Source of the DNA: PHAA01 sp022706565
Lineage (GTDB): Bacteria > Bacillota > Syntrophomonadia > Syntrophomonadales > Syntrophomonadaceae
NCBI GenBank assembly: GCA_040769385.1
Contig: JAXGLD010000001.1
Coordinates: 248,001-312,000 of the forward strand
DNA: 64,000 nucleotides
Direction of reading: 5' to 3'
Positions within the stretch are counted from its first letter, which is position 1; every line of letters starts with the position of its first letter. A program made the position numbers and the translations under genes. A model generated the notes under the pieces. It was not told where the DNA came from. It searched no databases and saw only the letters and a program-made list of their open reading frames with translations. Shown piece by piece: positions 17,867-27,420 of this stretch.

Positions 17867-18460
17867 CTAGGATTTCCCTTTAAGCATGTTGTCAAAAAAG
17901 CCCCTGACCGCATCATACTGGGCATTCCAACCTTTGCGCATATCCTGCAGTTTCGCCTGCAGCGCAGCTTGCTTGGCCAGCAGGTCCTGCAGTTCATCTC
18001 CCAATCTTGAGATCTCCTCGGAAGATTGGGCATGGAACTTATCGATCGCACTCCAGATATCATTCCATACTGCGTTCCACACCTCGCCCCATACTTCGCG
18101 TCCCGACATCTTGGTAACATCGATCTCGCTTCGTAGGGTTTCTTTCCGTTTCTTAAGTGTTTCCAGCAGCTCCCCCTGATTACGACGTACGCTGGTTTTG
18201 GCGCCGGTGCTCATATTTCTGACCGAATCGCAGATCATGTTCCACACATAATCCCAAGCCGTCTCACCGGACATGGCTGGATCATTGAGCTTGGGATCGA
18301 TGACTGCTTGTTTTAAATTCAGAGACTTTTCTAAATCGCCATATCCCGCTTCCAGTTCTTCGGACAACAGGTCCAGCCGGTTTATGCGGGACTTGATCTC
18401 CTTGCTGACTTCACTTAGTTCCTGTCTCAGTTTCTTTTCTACACGCGCCTTACCCTCCAT
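17867..18460 (-). CDS. Trp-rich coiled-coil protein of unknown function
   Basis: 197 residues, highly charged, with coiled coils at about 3-50, 90-115 and 142-178. Two copies of an internal motif stand out: MSGETAWDYVWN (63-74) and MSGREVWGEVWN (118-129), the second extended by further Trp at 132 and 136. The spacing of four between tryptophans puts them on one helix face. No family recognised. The start follows AGGAGGGATAGAG. Possibly membrane-surface or granule associated, but this is only a guess. Confidence 0.7.
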   Translation of the reverse strand: MEGKARVEKKLRQELSEVSKEIKSRINRLDLLSEELEAGYGDLEKSLNLKQAVIDPKLNDPAMSGETAWDYVWNMICDSVRNMSTGAKTSVRRNQGELLETLKKRKETLRSEIDVTKMSGREVWGEVWNAVWNDIWSAIDKFHAQSSEEISRLGDELQDLLAKQAALQAKLQDMRKGWNAQYDAVRGFFDNMLKGKS

Positions 18461-18694
18461 CTCTATCCCTCCTTTTTTGGTTCTTGGAGTCTGATCTGGT
18501 TTATCCGGGTATCACTGCACCAATCTGTAATATAAATATACAATCTTTTTGCCAATACTACTACCACTTTGTGAAGATTGCACCAGACCTGACCCATGAG
18601 CGCAGTATCCTCGTATTAGTGGAAGCCGCGCGGGATAATCCAGTTCCTGCAAATTCATCATCTCATCAACCTTGCTTAAGTCGATTGATCATTC

Positions 18695-19339
18695 TTATTC
18701 TATGACCAAAGTGTCAAATCCGCGACTGCTGTGACGGGCGGTAATGTCAGCCGAAGGACCGATGGCCCACATGATGGGATTTTCCCCTGCCACCAAGGCT
18801 TTATCCCGCATGTCTTTGGTATCGAGAGGACGTTTAAACTCAAAAGTGGTCAATCCGTTCTGCCGACTCCCGCTGGCCTCCATGATATCATCGCTGCCGC
18901 CCTGAGTCGTATCCTCGGGGTGGGGACCAAAGGTTCCGATCGAATAGGTATCGTAGATCCTGGCCTGGTTTCCGTCCATCACGCAGGTGATTATGTCCCC
19001 GCCCTGCATCTTCTCTTCAGGCCTGATACCCAGAGAAAGATATCCTGTCTTTTTGGACTGTATGGCGATGTACACCATACCATTCTCTAGGCGATTAAAT
19101 ACAATCATGTCGCCAAATTTCTGTGAACGCGTGTATTCGTTCATCGCAACTATTCCGTCAGAGGTCCAGGCAGTAAGATTACCTGTAATGTCGGCATCCG
19201 AGTCCTTACCATTACCAGATAATGGTGGTTGGGTGATGGATGATGAAACCCCGCATCCGGCAAGAAGCGAGACAATAATCAGCAACATCAGTAATTCTCG
19301 GGTCAATCTTAACGCTGTCGTTATCCTGCTCACCGCCAT
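18695..19339 (-). CDS. lipoprotein with DOMON-like domain
   Basis: 214 residues. The signal peptide ends in the lipobox LLAGC, with Cys29 as the lipidated residue, so the protein is attached outside the cytoplasmic membrane. The mature part resembles a DOMON domain, a beta-sandwich that can bind heme or sugar: YIAIQSKKTGYLSLGI, DTYSIGTFGPHPEDTTQGGSDDI, TTFEFKRPLDTKD and a closing HSSRGFDTL. Ligand unknown. The ATG context is not strong. Transcribed alone. Confidence 0.75.
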   Translation of the reverse strand: MAVSRITTALRLTRELLMLLIIVSLLAGCGVSSSITQPPLSGNGKDSDADITGNLTAWTSDGIVAMNEYTRSQKFGDMIVFNRLENGMVYIAIQSKKTGYLSLGIRPEEKMQGGDIITCVMDGNQARIYDTYSIGTFGPHPEDTTQGGSDDIMEASGSRQNGLTTFEFKRPLDTKDMRDKALVAGENPIMWAIGPSADITARHSSRGFDTLVIE

Positions 19340-19629
19340 CCTTCCTCTCTATTTCAAGTCCACGAAGATTATGCGGCATGCTGCCCCGCTGTGTGGTTCG
19401 TGTGTTGGTAAGTCTTCATTCTAAGTTCCCGATAAACCCTCATTTGTCCAAAGCAACACCTCCTGTATTGGAAATACATGGATATTGATCTATGTATTAT
19501 GTTATCATAGAGGATTCCTGAATAAAAGAACCGGTGTTGAGATAATCGTAAAGTAGGTATAATTATTATAGAGACCTTGGTTGCCAGAATGGAGTGTAAT
19601 ACAACACTATGGAAATGGAGGGCTCACAG

Positions 19630-19788
19630 ATGGAAAACAAGATCGATGGCTACTGCACCGTTTGCGGCGAGGATACCAAGTTCATTTACGATGAAGGGGA
19701 TTGGATCTGCAGCAACTGCGGGGAGCTAAACACTCAGGGTAACCGCAATGAGGATGAAGCGCCGGTGCTGGTTGACGACGAATTCTAG
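19630..19788 (+). CDS. 52-residue zinc-ribbon protein
   Basis: A short frame with two CxxC pairs (C9-x2-C12 and C27-x2-C30) separated by 14 residues, the layout of a zinc ribbon, followed by an acidic tail ending DDEF. GGAGGG lies seven bases before ATG 19630; an in-frame ATG at 19609 is less favoured. No function assigned; could be a small transcription- or translation-associated factor. Confidence 0.7.
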   Translation: MENKIDGYCTVCGEDTKFIYDEGDWICSNCGELNTQGNRNEDEAPVLVDDEF

Positions 19789-19808
19789 GATTCTGCCAGA
19801 AGCACCAT

Positions 19809-20258
19809 CTATAATTCCGACCTAGGCTTTATCTTTTTGATGGCAAACGTGGCCCGGCTGGTGGCAACCAGTCGTCCTTGGTCATCATGCATGGCAGCCT
19901 CGGCCACTGCCGTACGATTGCCCAAATGGATGACGTGTGCATCGGCTGCCAACTCGGTGTCTTCGAAGACCGGTGCCAGATAGTTCATATACATATCTGT
20001 GGTCATGGGATTATAACCCAGTGACAGCAAGGCCCACCCCATGGCGGTGTCCAGTACCGTCGACATAATACCACCGTGCAGCCTGCCCCGCACAGTGGAA
20101 TACTCATGGCCGGCTTTCATCCGCATGCCAGCCTTGCCTTCTCCCAGGTAGGCCAGATCTACGGCCAATGCCTTATGGACCGGTGCCAACCATCGTCCGC
20201 ACAAAAAATCAAATAACTGGGGATCGATCCCCCGGTTTTCCACCTGCCTAGGACGCAT
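19809..20258 (-). CDS. PaaI-family hot-dog thioesterase
   Basis: 149 residues from ATG 20258 (a TTG 54 bases upstream is less likely). The 4HBT/PaaI hot-dog fold is shown by GRLHGGIMSTVLDTAMGWA (catalytic helix with HGG) and the strands MTTDMYMNYLAPV and ATSRATFAIKK. Members hydrolyse acyl-CoA thioesters; the substrate cannot be named. Convergent with the zinc-ribbon gene, 20 bases away. Confidence 0.85.
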   Translation of the reverse strand: MRPRQVENRGIDPQLFDFLCGRWLAPVHKALAVDLAYLGEGKAGMRMKAGHEYSTVRGRLHGGIMSTVLDTAMGWALLSLGYNPMTTDMYMNYLAPVFEDTELAADAHVIHLGNRTAVAEAAMHDDQGRLVATSRATFAIKKIKPRSEL

Positions 20259-20596
20259 AACCCAACCACTCCCATATCTTTCTTTCCGCAGCCTATTGGC
20301 ATTATACGTCAAAATTCATACCCTGGTCATTTATGTCTTGTCAACCGATTATTTGGACCCACCCTGTCGCCTCCGGTACACTTAACCGGGCTGCCGTCGG
20401 GATTGGTAATTACTGCCGGTAATCAATCGCTGATTGCCCGTCTACCCCGCCATCGCGCCGCCGATATCCGTTTAAAACCTGCCAGGGTTAGCCCCCTTCA
20501 CCATATATTGCCTGATTTATCAATTCAGAATATGTCAATGACCGCATATAAATACCTATAAGCAAATTTGTTGGTTAGAAAGGAGGATTGTTCTTG
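20259..20596. other. 338-bp divergent intergenic region
   Basis: Lies between the thioesterase and prkA, so it should contain the prkA promoter. The stretch GAATATG (about 20526) and CATATAAAT (about 20543) recalls sporulation sigma-E hexamers, but their spacing is about 10 rather than 14 bases, so no promoter is claimed. A small inverted repeat TTAC-TGCCG-GTAA is present near 20408. Confidence 0.4.
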
Positions 20597-22522
20597 ATGG
20601 ATGAAGATCTTCAAGCGCTAATACTCAGAGATCGCCAATCCGGCCGGCGTACTTCATTCGAAGGCACCTTGCTGGATTACCTAAAGCTGGTCAAGAGGGA
20701 TCCTGATATCGCCATGCTGGCTCATGAACGCATGTACAACGTGATAATCAGTGGCGGGACGAAATCTATCAATACCGAAGATGACCAACGCTTAAAAAGA
20801 ATCTACGGCAAAGATAATATTAAACGTTATAAATTCTTTGAAGAGGACTTTTATGGTATTGATAAAACCATAATGGAGTTGGTCCGCTATTTTCATTCTG
20901 CTTCTATGCGCGGGGAGGAATCCCGCCAGGTGTTGTACCTGGTTGGCCCGGTGGGCTCCGGAAAATCATCATTGATGGAGTCCCTCAAGAGAGCACTGGA
21001 GCAGCATCCTCCCATCTATGCGCTGAAGGACTGCCCTATGCGGGAAGAACCTTTGCACCTGATCCCCAAACACCTGCGCCCCAAGTTCTCGGAGATCTTG
21101 GGAGTAAACATCGAAGGCGACCTCTGTCCAATCTGCCGTTATCGGTTAATCCACGAATATAAGGGGGAGTATGAGAATTTTCCGGTCATCACCAAGGATT
21201 TTTCCATTCGCGCCCGCAATGGCATTGCGGTGGTGCCCCCGGTCGATCCCAACAACCAGGACACCTCGGTGCTGGTCGGATCGGTCGATATTTCAAAGAT
21301 GGACCTGTATCCCGAGGATGACCCGCGGGTCCTGTCCCTGAATGGCGCCTTCAATGCCGGCAACCGGGGATTGGTAGAGTTCATCGAAATCTTCAAGAAC
21401 GATGTCGAATATCTCCACACCATTCTAACCGCTACCCAAGAAAAATCCATTCCCTCGCCCGGCAAGAATTCCATGATCTATTTCGATGGCATTATCCTGG
21501 CTCACTCCAACGAATCCGAGTGGAACAAATTCAAGTCCGACCATACCAACGAAGCCATCCTGGACCGTATAGTCAAGATAGAAGTCCCCTATTGCCTGGA
21601 ACTGGACGAGGAAGTCAAGATATACCAAAAAATTCTTAAGAAAAGCAATTTCAAAGCCCACATCGCCCCCCATACCATAGAAATGGCTTCCATATTTGCC
21701 ATCATCAGCCGCCTCAACCCTTCTTCCAAGGTGGACATCATCACCAAAATGCGCATTTACAACGGGGAAGAAGTGCTGCAGAAGGACGCCACCCAGAAGG
21801 TCGATATCAAGGAACTGCGCGAAGAAGCGGGACGGGAGGGTTTCTCCGGCATCAGCACCCGGTTCATAATCAAGGCCATCGATAACGCCTTGTCCGAATC
21901 GGAGCACAATTGCATAAATCCCATCATCCTGATTGACACCTTAATCAAATCAGTCCGGGCTAGTGATGTCAGCGATGAAGAGAAGAAAAAACAGCTCACC
22001 TTCCTGCAGGACGTAGTCAAAAAAGAGTATAACCGGATCCTGGAGAAAGAAGTCACCAAAGCCTTCATCCATGGTTTCCGGGAGCAGGCCGAATCCCTAT
22101 TTAATAATTACCTGGACCATGCCGAGGCCTATGTCAACAAGGTAAAGCTAAAAGACCGCAACACCGGCGAAGAACTGGACCCGGACGAAAAATTCCTGGA
22201 ATCGATCGAGGCGCAACTGGGTTTGACCGGCAGCGCGGCCCGCGGATTCCGTCACGATGTGACCGCCTACATGTTCTCCTTGCTGAGAAACGATCGCAAG
22301 ATTGACTATCACAGCTACGAACCGCTTAAAGAGGCTATTGAGAAGAAATTGGCCTTCTCGGTCAAGGAATTGTCGCGGGTGATAACCCAGGCGCGGGTAC
22401 GCGACAGCGAGCAGGGGGAGAAGTACAATCAGATGGTTGAAGAGATGAAGAAAAATGGCTATTGCGAAGACTGCTGCAATGTAGTCCTGAAATACGCCGC
22501 CAACAACTTGTGGAAGGACTAA
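20597..22522 (+). CDS. prkA: PrkA serine protein kinase
   Basis: 641-residue PrkA: an N-terminal AAA+ domain with Walker A GPVGSGKS at 117-124 and a C-terminal kinase-like domain. Family members act in sporulation in B. subtilis and in stress and stationary phase in E. coli (YeaG); whether they phosphorylate or act as a protease is debated. ATG 20597 is preferred over TTG 20588 because AAAGGAGG lies ten bases upstream. First gene of prkA-yhbH-spoVR. Confidence 0.96.
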   Translation: MDEDLQALILRDRQSGRRTSFEGTLLDYLKLVKRDPDIAMLAHERMYNVIISGGTKSINTEDDQRLKRIYGKDNIKRYKFFEEDFYGIDKTIMELVRYFHSASMRGEESRQVLYLVGPVGSGKSSLMESLKRALEQHPPIYALKDCPMREEPLHLIPKHLRPKFSEILGVNIEGDLCPICRYRLIHEYKGEYENFPVITKDFSIRARNGIAVVPPVDPNNQDTSVLVGSVDISKMDLYPEDDPRVLSLNGAFNAGNRGLVEFIEIFKNDVEYLHTILTATQEKSIPSPGKNSMIYFDGIILAHSNESEWNKFKSDHTNEAILDRIVKIEVPYCLELDEEVKIYQKILKKSNFKAHIAPHTIEMASIFAIISRLNPSSKVDIITKMRIYNGEEVLQKDATQKVDIKELREEAGREGFSGISTRFIIKAIDNALSESEHNCINPIILIDTLIKSVRASDVSDEEKKKQLTFLQDVVKKEYNRILEKEVTKAFIHGFREQAESLFNNYLDHAEAYVNKVKLKDRNTGEELDPDEKFLESIEAQLGLTGSAARGFRHDVTAYMFSLLRNDRKIDYHSYEPLKEAIEKKLAFSVKELSRVITQARVRDSEQGEKYNQMVEEMKKNGYCEDCCNVVLKYAANNLWKD

Positions 22523-22641
22523 GTAGCCTAACCACAAAACCCTGCCGGGGAATGGTTCGGAGCTTCCAGCCAGGTAATAAATCATTCGCAGCCGAGAAAT
22601 ATGCCTTATGGTACTAGGATTGGAGAATGAGGTGATTAAAG

Positions 22642-23820
22642 TTGGCCATATTTCGCGATTATGATAGTGGGGGCAGGGACAGGAGCGCTGAGGATCGCCG
22701 GCGCCACCGGCAACTGGTGGAGGATTCGATCAAGAAAAACATCGGCAACATCATCGCCGAGGAAAGCATCATCGGCAAGAGCCGGGATAAGGTAATAAAG
22801 GTCCCCATCCGGGGACTGCAGGAGTACCAGTTTATCTACGGAGAAAACCGCCCTGGAGTAGTGTCCGGGACCGGCCGGGAGAAACGCGGCGACCAAATCC
22901 GCGGCCGGGATAAATCCCAAGACCCCGGGCCCGGCCAAGCTGGCTCGGAGGAAGGGGAAGACTACTTCGAGACTGAAATCACCCTGGAGGAACTAGTTCA
23001 ATACCTGTTCGAGGATCTGGAACTGCCCAATATGGAACGAAAGAAATTTTCTTACGTAGAGACGGAGCGCAGCCACAAACGCTGGGGCATTCAACGGAAA
23101 GGCATCCCTCCCCGTCTGGCCCGCAAGCGTTCGATGCAAGAAAAGATCAAACGGCAGAAGTCCATGGAACGGTTATACCGGGAGCTAGGGCAGGAATGGG
23201 AACAGGAACGCTTTCCTTTCCGGGAGGAGGACTTGCGTTATCAGCGGGTAAAACCCGACCTGCGCCCTCAGTCCAACGCCGTAGTCATCTGTATGATGGA
23301 TAATTCCGGTTCCATGTATCAGAGTAAGAAATTTTTGGCTCGCAGTTTCTTCTTCTTGCTTTATCAGTTTGTCAGGTACCGTTATATCAATGTGGAATTG
23401 GTTTTCATCAGTCATACCACTACCGCCAAAGAGGTCAACGAAGAGGAGTTCTTCCACAAAGGCGAATCAGGGGGAACCTTTATCAGCAGCGCCTATGACA
23501 AAGCGTTGGAGGTTATAAGCGAGCGTTACAGCCCCGAAATCTGGAACGTCTATGCCTTTCACTGCAGTGACGGTGACAACTGGGTCCAGGATACTCCCAG
23601 AGCCATCGCCCTGGCTGGGGAGTTGTGCTCCCAGTGCAATCTCTTTGGCTATGGGGAGATAAACGAGACCAGCAACCAATTTTACAAACCTGAAAGGACC
23701 ATGATCGACGAGTTCGATGATCATTTGCGAACCGATAATTTCGTGGCGGTTACCATAGACAGCAAAGACGATATATGGCCAGCGTTTAAAAAGCTTTTGA
23801 CCATTGTGGATAAGGAGTGA
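22642..23820 (+). CDS. yhbH: sporulation protein YhbH (DUF444, von Willebrand-like)
   Basis: 392-residue homologue of YhbH/YeaH. A disordered basic N-terminus is followed by a von Willebrand A-like domain with the metal-site motif DxSxS at 220-224 (DNSGS) and SGGTFISSAYDKAL later. TTG start set by GAGGTGATTAAAG. Partner of PrkA and SpoVR in most genomes; exact role unknown. 119 bases after prkA and four bases before spoVR. Confidence 0.95.
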   Translation: MAIFRDYDSGGRDRSAEDRRRHRQLVEDSIKKNIGNIIAEESIIGKSRDKVIKVPIRGLQEYQFIYGENRPGVVSGTGREKRGDQIRGRDKSQDPGPGQAGSEEGEDYFETEITLEELVQYLFEDLELPNMERKKFSYVETERSHKRWGIQRKGIPPRLARKRSMQEKIKRQKSMERLYRELGQEWEQERFPFREEDLRYQRVKPDLRPQSNAVVICMMDNSGSMYQSKKFLARSFFFLLYQFVRYRYINVELVFISHTTTAKEVNEEEFFHKGESGGTFISSAYDKALEVISERYSPEIWNVYAFHCSDGDNWVQDTPRAIALAGELCSQCNLFGYGEINETSNQFYKPERTMIDEFDDHLRTDNFVAVTIDSKDDIWPAFKKLLTIVDKE

Positions 23821-23824
23821 TCCC

Positions 23825-25192
23825 ATGGCTGAATACACGATGGCTGACCTTGAGTATTACAATCGCCTGATAGAGGAGGCGGCTGCTGAGTTTGGACTGG
23901 ATTGCTATCCCCAGGAGTTCGAAATCTGTAATTATGAGGATATGCTGAGTTACGAAGCTTATTCAGGCATGCCCTCGCGGTATCCTCATTGGAGCTTCGG
24001 CAAGGCATGGGAGCGTAAAAAAACCTACTACCGCTACAATCTGGTCGGCCTCCCCTACGAAATGGTGATAAACTCCAATCCCTGCCTGGCCTATCTTATG
24101 AAAGAAAACACCTTGCTGCTGCAGGTGCTTACTATTGCCCATGTGTACGGGCACAACGACTTTTTCAAGAACAATCGGCTATTTCGAGATGGTTCCCGGG
24201 CGGACTATACCACCGAGATGTTTAAATCCCATGCCAACCGGATCCGAGAATACATAGCTGATCCCAGTATTGGATACAACCGGGTGGAGAGGGTGCTGGA
24301 CGCAGCCCACGCCCTGCGTTTCCAGGTGCACCGCATCACCAATGAGAAGCATCTTTCCCCTGAAGATACCAAGAAACGCATGATGGAATCGTACTATGCT
24401 TCTCAGTCGACCGGGGACGCAGCCAAGAAGGAGGTTCCTGATTGGAACCAAATACCGTTGGAACCTGAAGAGGATATTCTTTTGTTTCTGATGCGCTACG
24501 CCCGCTTGGCTGACTGGGAAAAAGACATCATCAGTATCGTACGCGAAGAAACCATGTATTTTATTCCCCAGATCGAAACCAGGATAATGAACGAAGGCTG
24601 GGCCAGTTTCTGGCACTACCGGATCCTTAATCACCTGCAGCTGCCCCAGGAGATGCACTTGGAATTCATCAAGCGGCACAATCAGGTGGTTTGCGCTCAT
24701 GAGGGGGGGCTCAACCCCTATCACCTGGGCTTTGCCATGTGGACCAAACTCGACCGGGAATCGAATGATCGGCGCCACATCTTTAAGATCCGAGAGCAGG
24801 AAAGGGATGTTTCCTTTATCCGCCGCTACCTGGATGAGGAGTTGTGCCGGGAGTTAAACCTGTTTCAGTACCGCAAGACAGGGAGTAACTATTTAGTAAC
24901 CGAGGTATCCGACCAACCAGGCTGGAAGAAGGTCCGTGACACGCTGCTGACCAATGTGGGCATGAACGGGGTGCCAGTGATAAAGGTGATCGACATCGGC
25001 GCCGGCAACGTCCTGGACCTGGCCCAGGAACAGGATGGCCGGGAACTACTGCTGAAGTATGCTCATGAGACCTTGAAATATATAGCCCGCCTGTGGGGCC
25101 ACAAGGTGCGGCTCCACCTCAGAGTAAGCGGCGGTTACCAAAACATAGTATGTGACAAACAGGATATTTATGTTACCAACAGCCCAACCTAA
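23825..25192 (+). CDS. spoVR: stage V sporulation protein R family
   Basis: 455-residue SpoVR, involved in spore cortex formation in B. subtilis; also present in non-spore-formers (YcgB). Typical segments are MPSRYPHWSFGKAWER, IAHVYGHNDFFKNN, NEGWASFWHYRIL and GLNPYHLGFAMW. Start 23825 has AAGGAG seven bases upstream and lies four bases after the yhbH stop, so coupling is likely. Confidence 0.95.
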   Translation: MAEYTMADLEYYNRLIEEAAAEFGLDCYPQEFEICNYEDMLSYEAYSGMPSRYPHWSFGKAWERKKTYYRYNLVGLPYEMVINSNPCLAYLMKENTLLLQVLTIAHVYGHNDFFKNNRLFRDGSRADYTTEMFKSHANRIREYIADPSIGYNRVERVLDAAHALRFQVHRITNEKHLSPEDTKKRMMESYYASQSTGDAAKKEVPDWNQIPLEPEEDILLFLMRYARLADWEKDIISIVREETMYFIPQIETRIMNEGWASFWHYRILNHLQLPQEMHLEFIKRHNQVVCAHEGGLNPYHLGFAMWTKLDRESNDRRHIFKIREQERDVSFIRRYLDEELCRELNLFQYRKTGSNYLVTEVSDQPGWKKVRDTLLTNVGMNGVPVIKVIDIGAGNVLDLAQEQDGRELLLKYAHETLKYIARLWGHKVRLHLRVSGGYQNIVCDKQDIYVTNSPT

Positions 25193-25345
25193 CGGCTATC
25201 TCCAATGGTTTACCCGCTATTGCCACTTGGCATCTCTTAACGTCTTCACCCGAAAAAGCCCCGCCTCGAGCCAGACGCAGCAGAGGTTACTCCGTAGATA
25301 GTCTCCCTTATTGAACTGAATTGCCGCTTAATATTCAGTCGCAAC

Positions 25346-25843
25346 TCAATCACCGTAGATGAATTTGGGCGGCAGTTTTTTATATCCCATAGACGCCGCC
25401 GCCTGGTTGATGGTTTGCATGCCGCCGGTGGTGACTAGTTGCTTGGAGGTGCCATGGGCCAGGATCCTGCCGTTAGTGTCTTTTATGACCGCTTCCGATT
25501 TGCAGATGCTGCGCCCCACTTTAATGCGGTTGCCTTCCACCACCAAGTGCCCGTTTTGGGACACGCCCAGCATATCCACCTGAACATCCAGCGATGTGTA
25601 ACCGGCGTCCTCATCGAGTTCGCAATAGGATGCCCAGTAGGCAGCGGTGTCGATCAGAGAGGTATAAACACCACCATGGACGGTGCCGAAAGGATTCCAA
25701 TGCTTACTCTCCAGTTCGCATTCCACCCGGCTGTAACCTATGCCCAAATCCTTAACTGCCATGTTCAGAAGCACAAAATAGGGCCCCTGGTTAATCATCT
25801 CAATGATCCCCTTGATGTGTTCCGGATTGATCCGCCTCATCAT
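25346..25843 (-). CDS. PaaI-family hot-dog thioesterase
   Basis: 165 residues from ATG 25843 (the adjacent ATG 25840 is equally possible behind GGGGAGGAGG). Hot-dog fold: WNPFGTVHGGVYTSLIDTAAYWA with the HGG helix, and TSLDVQVDMLG and SEAVIKDTNGRILAHG strands. Acyl-CoA thioesterase by family. It differs from the relative at 19809. It is followed on the upstream side by a TetR gene on the same strand. Confidence 0.85.
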   Translation of the reverse strand: MMRRINPEHIKGIIEMINQGPYFVLLNMAVKDLGIGYSRVECELESKHWNPFGTVHGGVYTSLIDTAAYWASYCELDEDAGYTSLDVQVDMLGVSQNGHLVVEGNRIKVGRSICKSEAVIKDTNGRILAHGTSKQLVTTGGMQTINQAAASMGYKKLPPKFIYGD

Positions 25844-26019
25844 TATCCTCCTCCCCAAAGACTAGGTTATCGCTGCTTCCATACCTACCAGTAAACCTTT
25901 CCTTGCCATGCTTATATCTCACTAGTAGTGAGTGCTCCTCTCCGCTGGCATCAAAGTGAGCATCTTCGGTCCTCCCACTCGAGTCTTCGCAAAACCTGGA
26001 TTATTACGGCTCTTATCTG

Positions 26020-26619
26020 CTAGTCGGCCAGTAACCCCCGGGCCAGGGTTTCGTGGAACGACACCACCATCTCGATCATCTCTTCCTTGCTGATGTCTTT
26101 AAGCACAACCCATTTGTAGAGGAGGAACTTCTCCGTAGCCAGAATGGAGTGAGCCACCGGTGGCACCGGTACATTCTTGAACCGGCCTTTTTTAATCCCA
26201 TATTCGATGTTTCTGGAATAGAACCCGATCAGTTTGTCTTCAAAAACCTTAAGACATTGGTCGATCGATTCACTGGCACCGGCTACCCGGCTGTACAATT
26301 CGGACAATTCCTGGTTACGGGCCAATATCTCCATAGTAATCCGCTTGGTCTCCACGAATCGCTCGTATAGATCTTCCTCCTCCAAGTAATACTGGCTGAT
26401 ACCGGTGATGATCTGGTCGGCGAATTCCTCCAGCAGGGCTTTAAGGACATCCTCTTTATCGATGAAATAATTATAGAAGGTTCCGGTGCCCACCCCTGAG
26501 GAGGCGATAATGTCCCTGATAGCGGTATTGAAATATCCCTTGCTGATAAAAAGCTGCAGCGAGCTGCGAAGGAGATGCTGTCGTCTTTCTTTGCTCTGCT
26601 TAGGTTCAGGAATTGGCAT
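26020..26619 (-). CDS. TetR-family transcriptional regulator
   Basis: 199 residues. N-terminal helix-turn-helix: LLRSSLQLFISKGYFNTAIRDIIA then GVGTGTFYNYFIDKEDVL (about 15-57); the rest is the ligand-binding helical domain. ATG 26619 follows CGGAGGTAATACT. A palindrome immediately upstream (26633-26650) is a probable self-operator. Neighbouring thioesterase and acyl-CoA context suggest an acyl-CoA or lipid ligand, by inference. Confidence 0.9.
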   Translation of the reverse strand: MPIPEPKQSKERRQHLLRSSLQLFISKGYFNTAIRDIIASSGVGTGTFYNYFIDKEDVLKALLEEFADQIITGISQYYLEEEDLYERFVETKRITMEILARNQELSELYSRVAGASESIDQCLKVFEDKLIGFYSRNIEYGIKKGRFKNVPVPPVAHSILATEKFLLYKWVVLKDISKEEMIEMVVSFHETLARGLLAD

Positions 26620-26632
26620 AGTATTACCTCCG

Positions 26633-26650
26633 AGTGTACGTTCGTTCACT
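26633..26650. promoter_or_regulatory. probable TetR self-operator
   Basis: 18-bp imperfect palindrome; half sites AGTGTACGT and AGTGAACGA (read inward) match at 7 of 9 positions. It lies 14 bases before the tetR start, just upstream of the ribosome binding site. Confidence 0.55.
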
Positions 26651-26748
26651 TTCATTATATTCAGGGTCTCTCCATGCGGCAATGGATAGTGAAAATCATA
26701 TCGAGGCGAATCCAGAGCGGCCGAAACACACGTTTGAACTAAAAATGA

Positions 26749-26767
26749 ACCTGCCTATTCGGCAGGT
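26749..26767 (-). terminator. terminator after hemerythrin-like gene
   Basis: Seven-base stem ACCTGCC/GGCAGGT with loop TATTC; on the minus strand it is followed by TCATTTTTAG. T/A-runs flank both sides, so it may also work for the other strand. Confidence 0.75.
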
Positions 26768-26800
26768 CCGATATTTTTCTGCAATTGTTCTTTAGGCAAA

Positions 26801-27343
26801 TTAGTGCGACTGGAATTCTTCTTCCCATTCATGAATCATGGCATGCAGCTTTTCATGGACCCCATGCCCGATTACGCTTTCCTCATGTTGTTCAAACTTT
26901 TCGAACATTTCGTCCTGTCCCTCAGCATCTATCACTTTATCAGCCATAACAAACAAGACGCTGTTTTCCTTGTGAATATGTTTCCTCAGCAGGTCGGCAT
27001 ACCTGGTCGCTGCGGCCTCGAATGATGCCCGATCCTTGGCTTCCACGGCTTGGCTCATGGCAGAGATATAATCGCGGCCCAGCTTGTGTTCCTGCAGCAT
27101 CACCCCTACTGGTCCGTTTTCATTGGGTACCCCTTTGCTGACCAATTCTGGAAAGAGATAGCCCTCCTCTTTGCCATGATGGCATTTATCCGCGAATATT
27201 TTAAGGAAATAGACTACTTCTTCGTAGCGCTTGAAACGGCCGGTATCGCTCATCGGGGCGAAGTCCTTCATCCTATCCAGCACGCCTAATACATGGAGGA
27301 TGGAGTCGTGTTCTTCCCTTAAATCCTGGGTTGCTTTCCCCAT
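26801..27343 (-). CDS. hemerythrin-like HHE-domain protein
   Basis: 180 residues. Helical bundle with the ligand pattern of HHE/hemerythrin proteins: EEHDSI near 10-15, KCHHGKEEGYLFPEL, LQEHKLGRDY and LRKHIHKENSVLF. Such proteins bind a di-iron centre and sense or store oxygen or deal with NO; a role next to the nitrite reductase operon would fit. ATG 27343 is preferred over 27349 because AAAGGAG is seven bases upstream. Confidence 0.87.
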   Translation of the reverse strand: MGKATQDLREEHDSILHVLGVLDRMKDFAPMSDTGRFKRYEEVVYFLKIFADKCHHGKEEGYLFPELVSKGVPNENGPVGVMLQEHKLGRDYISAMSQAVEAKDRASFEAAATRYADLLRKHIHKENSVLFVMADKVIDAEGQDEMFEKFEQHEESVIGHGVHEKLHAMIHEWEEEFQSH

Positions 27344-27420
27344 ACCCATACTCCTTTCCTTATTTCTTACTACCGGTACGATTATAAATCTCTGTCTCTA
27401 TTATATCTCCAGTTACCAGG

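Noticed and set aside
20322..20339. 18-base stretch CCTGGTCATTTATGTCTT nearly repeated at 62481-62498
   Set aside because: A 17/18 match between two spots is expected by chance in 64 kb, and one copy overlaps the truA start; no shared context.
20520..20555. Possible sporulation sigma-E promoter before prkA
   Set aside because: Hexamer-like GAATATG and CATATAAAT are present but about 10 bases apart instead of about 14.
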